From Flavobacterium micromati (lineage in GTDB: Bacteria; Bacteroidota; Bacteroidia; Flavobacteriales; Flavobacteriaceae), in the NCBI RefSeq assembly GCF_900129585.1, contig NZ_FQWF01000001.1, positions 124,001 through 188,000 on the forward strand: DNA of 64,000 nucleotides. Reading direction: 5' to 3'. Shown here piece after piece: positions 63,878 through 64,000 of this stretch. The notes below the pieces were generated by a model, which ran no database searches, had not been told where the DNA came from, and was given only the letters and a program-made list of their open reading frames with translations. Position numbers and translations under genes: made by a program. The stretch's first letter is position 1. Each line of letters starts with the position of its first letter.

Positions 63878-64000
63878 ATGTCCCAACAAAAACGGTTATT
63901 CCTACTTGATGCTTATGCCCTTATTTTCAGAGGCTATTATGCTTTTATAAAAAACCCCCGCATAAATTCTAAGGGTATGGACACCTCAGCTATTATGGGA
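63878..64000 (+). CDS. polA: DNA polymerase I, N-terminal 41 codons (cut by window)
   Basis: The frame reads QKRLFLLDAYALIFRGYYAF then KNPRINSKGMDTSAIMG, the start of the 5'-3' exonuclease domain of DNA polymerase I: the LxDAxxLxxRxYYA strand-helix with its metal-binding Asp, and the loop leading to the NSKGxxTSAIxG helix. It continues beyond the window edge, so the polymerase domain cannot be seen. It has its own promoter and is divergent from the surface-protein gene. Confidence 0.92.
   Translation, partial: MSQQKRLFLLDAYALIFRGYYAFIKNPRINSKGMDTSAIMG

Noticed and set aside
1..64000. CRISPR arrays, insertion sequences, rRNA genes, riboswitches
   Set aside because: I found no regularly spaced repeats, transposase genes, rRNA segments or riboswitch-like leaders that I could support.

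Overview
The window looks like chromosome of a Flavobacterium-type member of the Bacteroidota. It is AT-rich. Promoters read TTTG-N(18-19)-TAnnTTTG, it has a SusC/SusD pair and many short lipoprotein signals of the (I/S)SC type, and respiration uses an Alternative Complex III (ActABCDEF) operon joined to cytochrome c oxidase genes. These assignments come from motif recognition and recalled family knowledge; no database search was run.

Layout. (1) 1-28.8 kb is a sugar-utilisation region. A leftward cytosolic uptake/catabolic operon runs from 5858 to the window start: SLC45-type symporter, (alpha/alpha)6-barrel glycosidase of GH100/amylo-glucosidase type, PfkB sugar kinase, MFS transporter, and a neutral trehalase with a yeast-like Ca-binding segment that is cut by the window edge. 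A leftward outer-membrane operon runs from 19518 to 5994: SusC, SusD, two giant VCBS/ASPIC lipoproteins, a PAP2/vanadium-haloperoxidase-like lipoprotein and a GyrI-like protein. Then come a GH65 alpha-glucosidase (leftward), a rightward GH32 fructosidase - sugar porter - fructokinase operon, and two tandem LacI regulators. Palindromes of the form CGAAAACGTTTTCG lie before the symporter, susC, GH65/GH32 and the first lacI, so the region is probably one LacI-type regulon for glucose/fructose-containing oligosaccharides (sucrose-, trehalose- or kojibiose-like).

(2) 28.8-30.9 kb holds queG (no ATG start visible) and ruvB. (3) 30.9-42.4 kb is the leftward actA-B-C-D-E-F-ctaC-ctaD respiratory operon. 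(4) 42.4-50.1 kb holds a small SPOR-domain gene, a decayed secreted-protein gene (43.2-44.2 kb), the leftward rimP-nusA-infB translation operon with a terminator-like hairpin in its leader, and a double-Usp gene.

(5) 50.18-55.91 kb is a compact 5.7 kb integrative element in the 3' end of tRNA-Gln(TTG). It has 16-bp att repeats, tandem 12-bp arm-type repeats at both ends, a tyrosine integrase, a small HTH protein, a putative HTH-HUH Rep-like protein, a serine recombinase and an unrecognised two-gene cytosolic + membrane cargo cassette. This is the best candidate for an undescribed system in the window.

(6) 56.2-64 kb returns to core genome: DUF2723 membrane protein, NodB-type deacetylase, a thioredoxin-fold protein without active-site cysteines, a membrane metallophosphoesterase, a surface/tail-fibre-like protein and the first 41 codons of polA.
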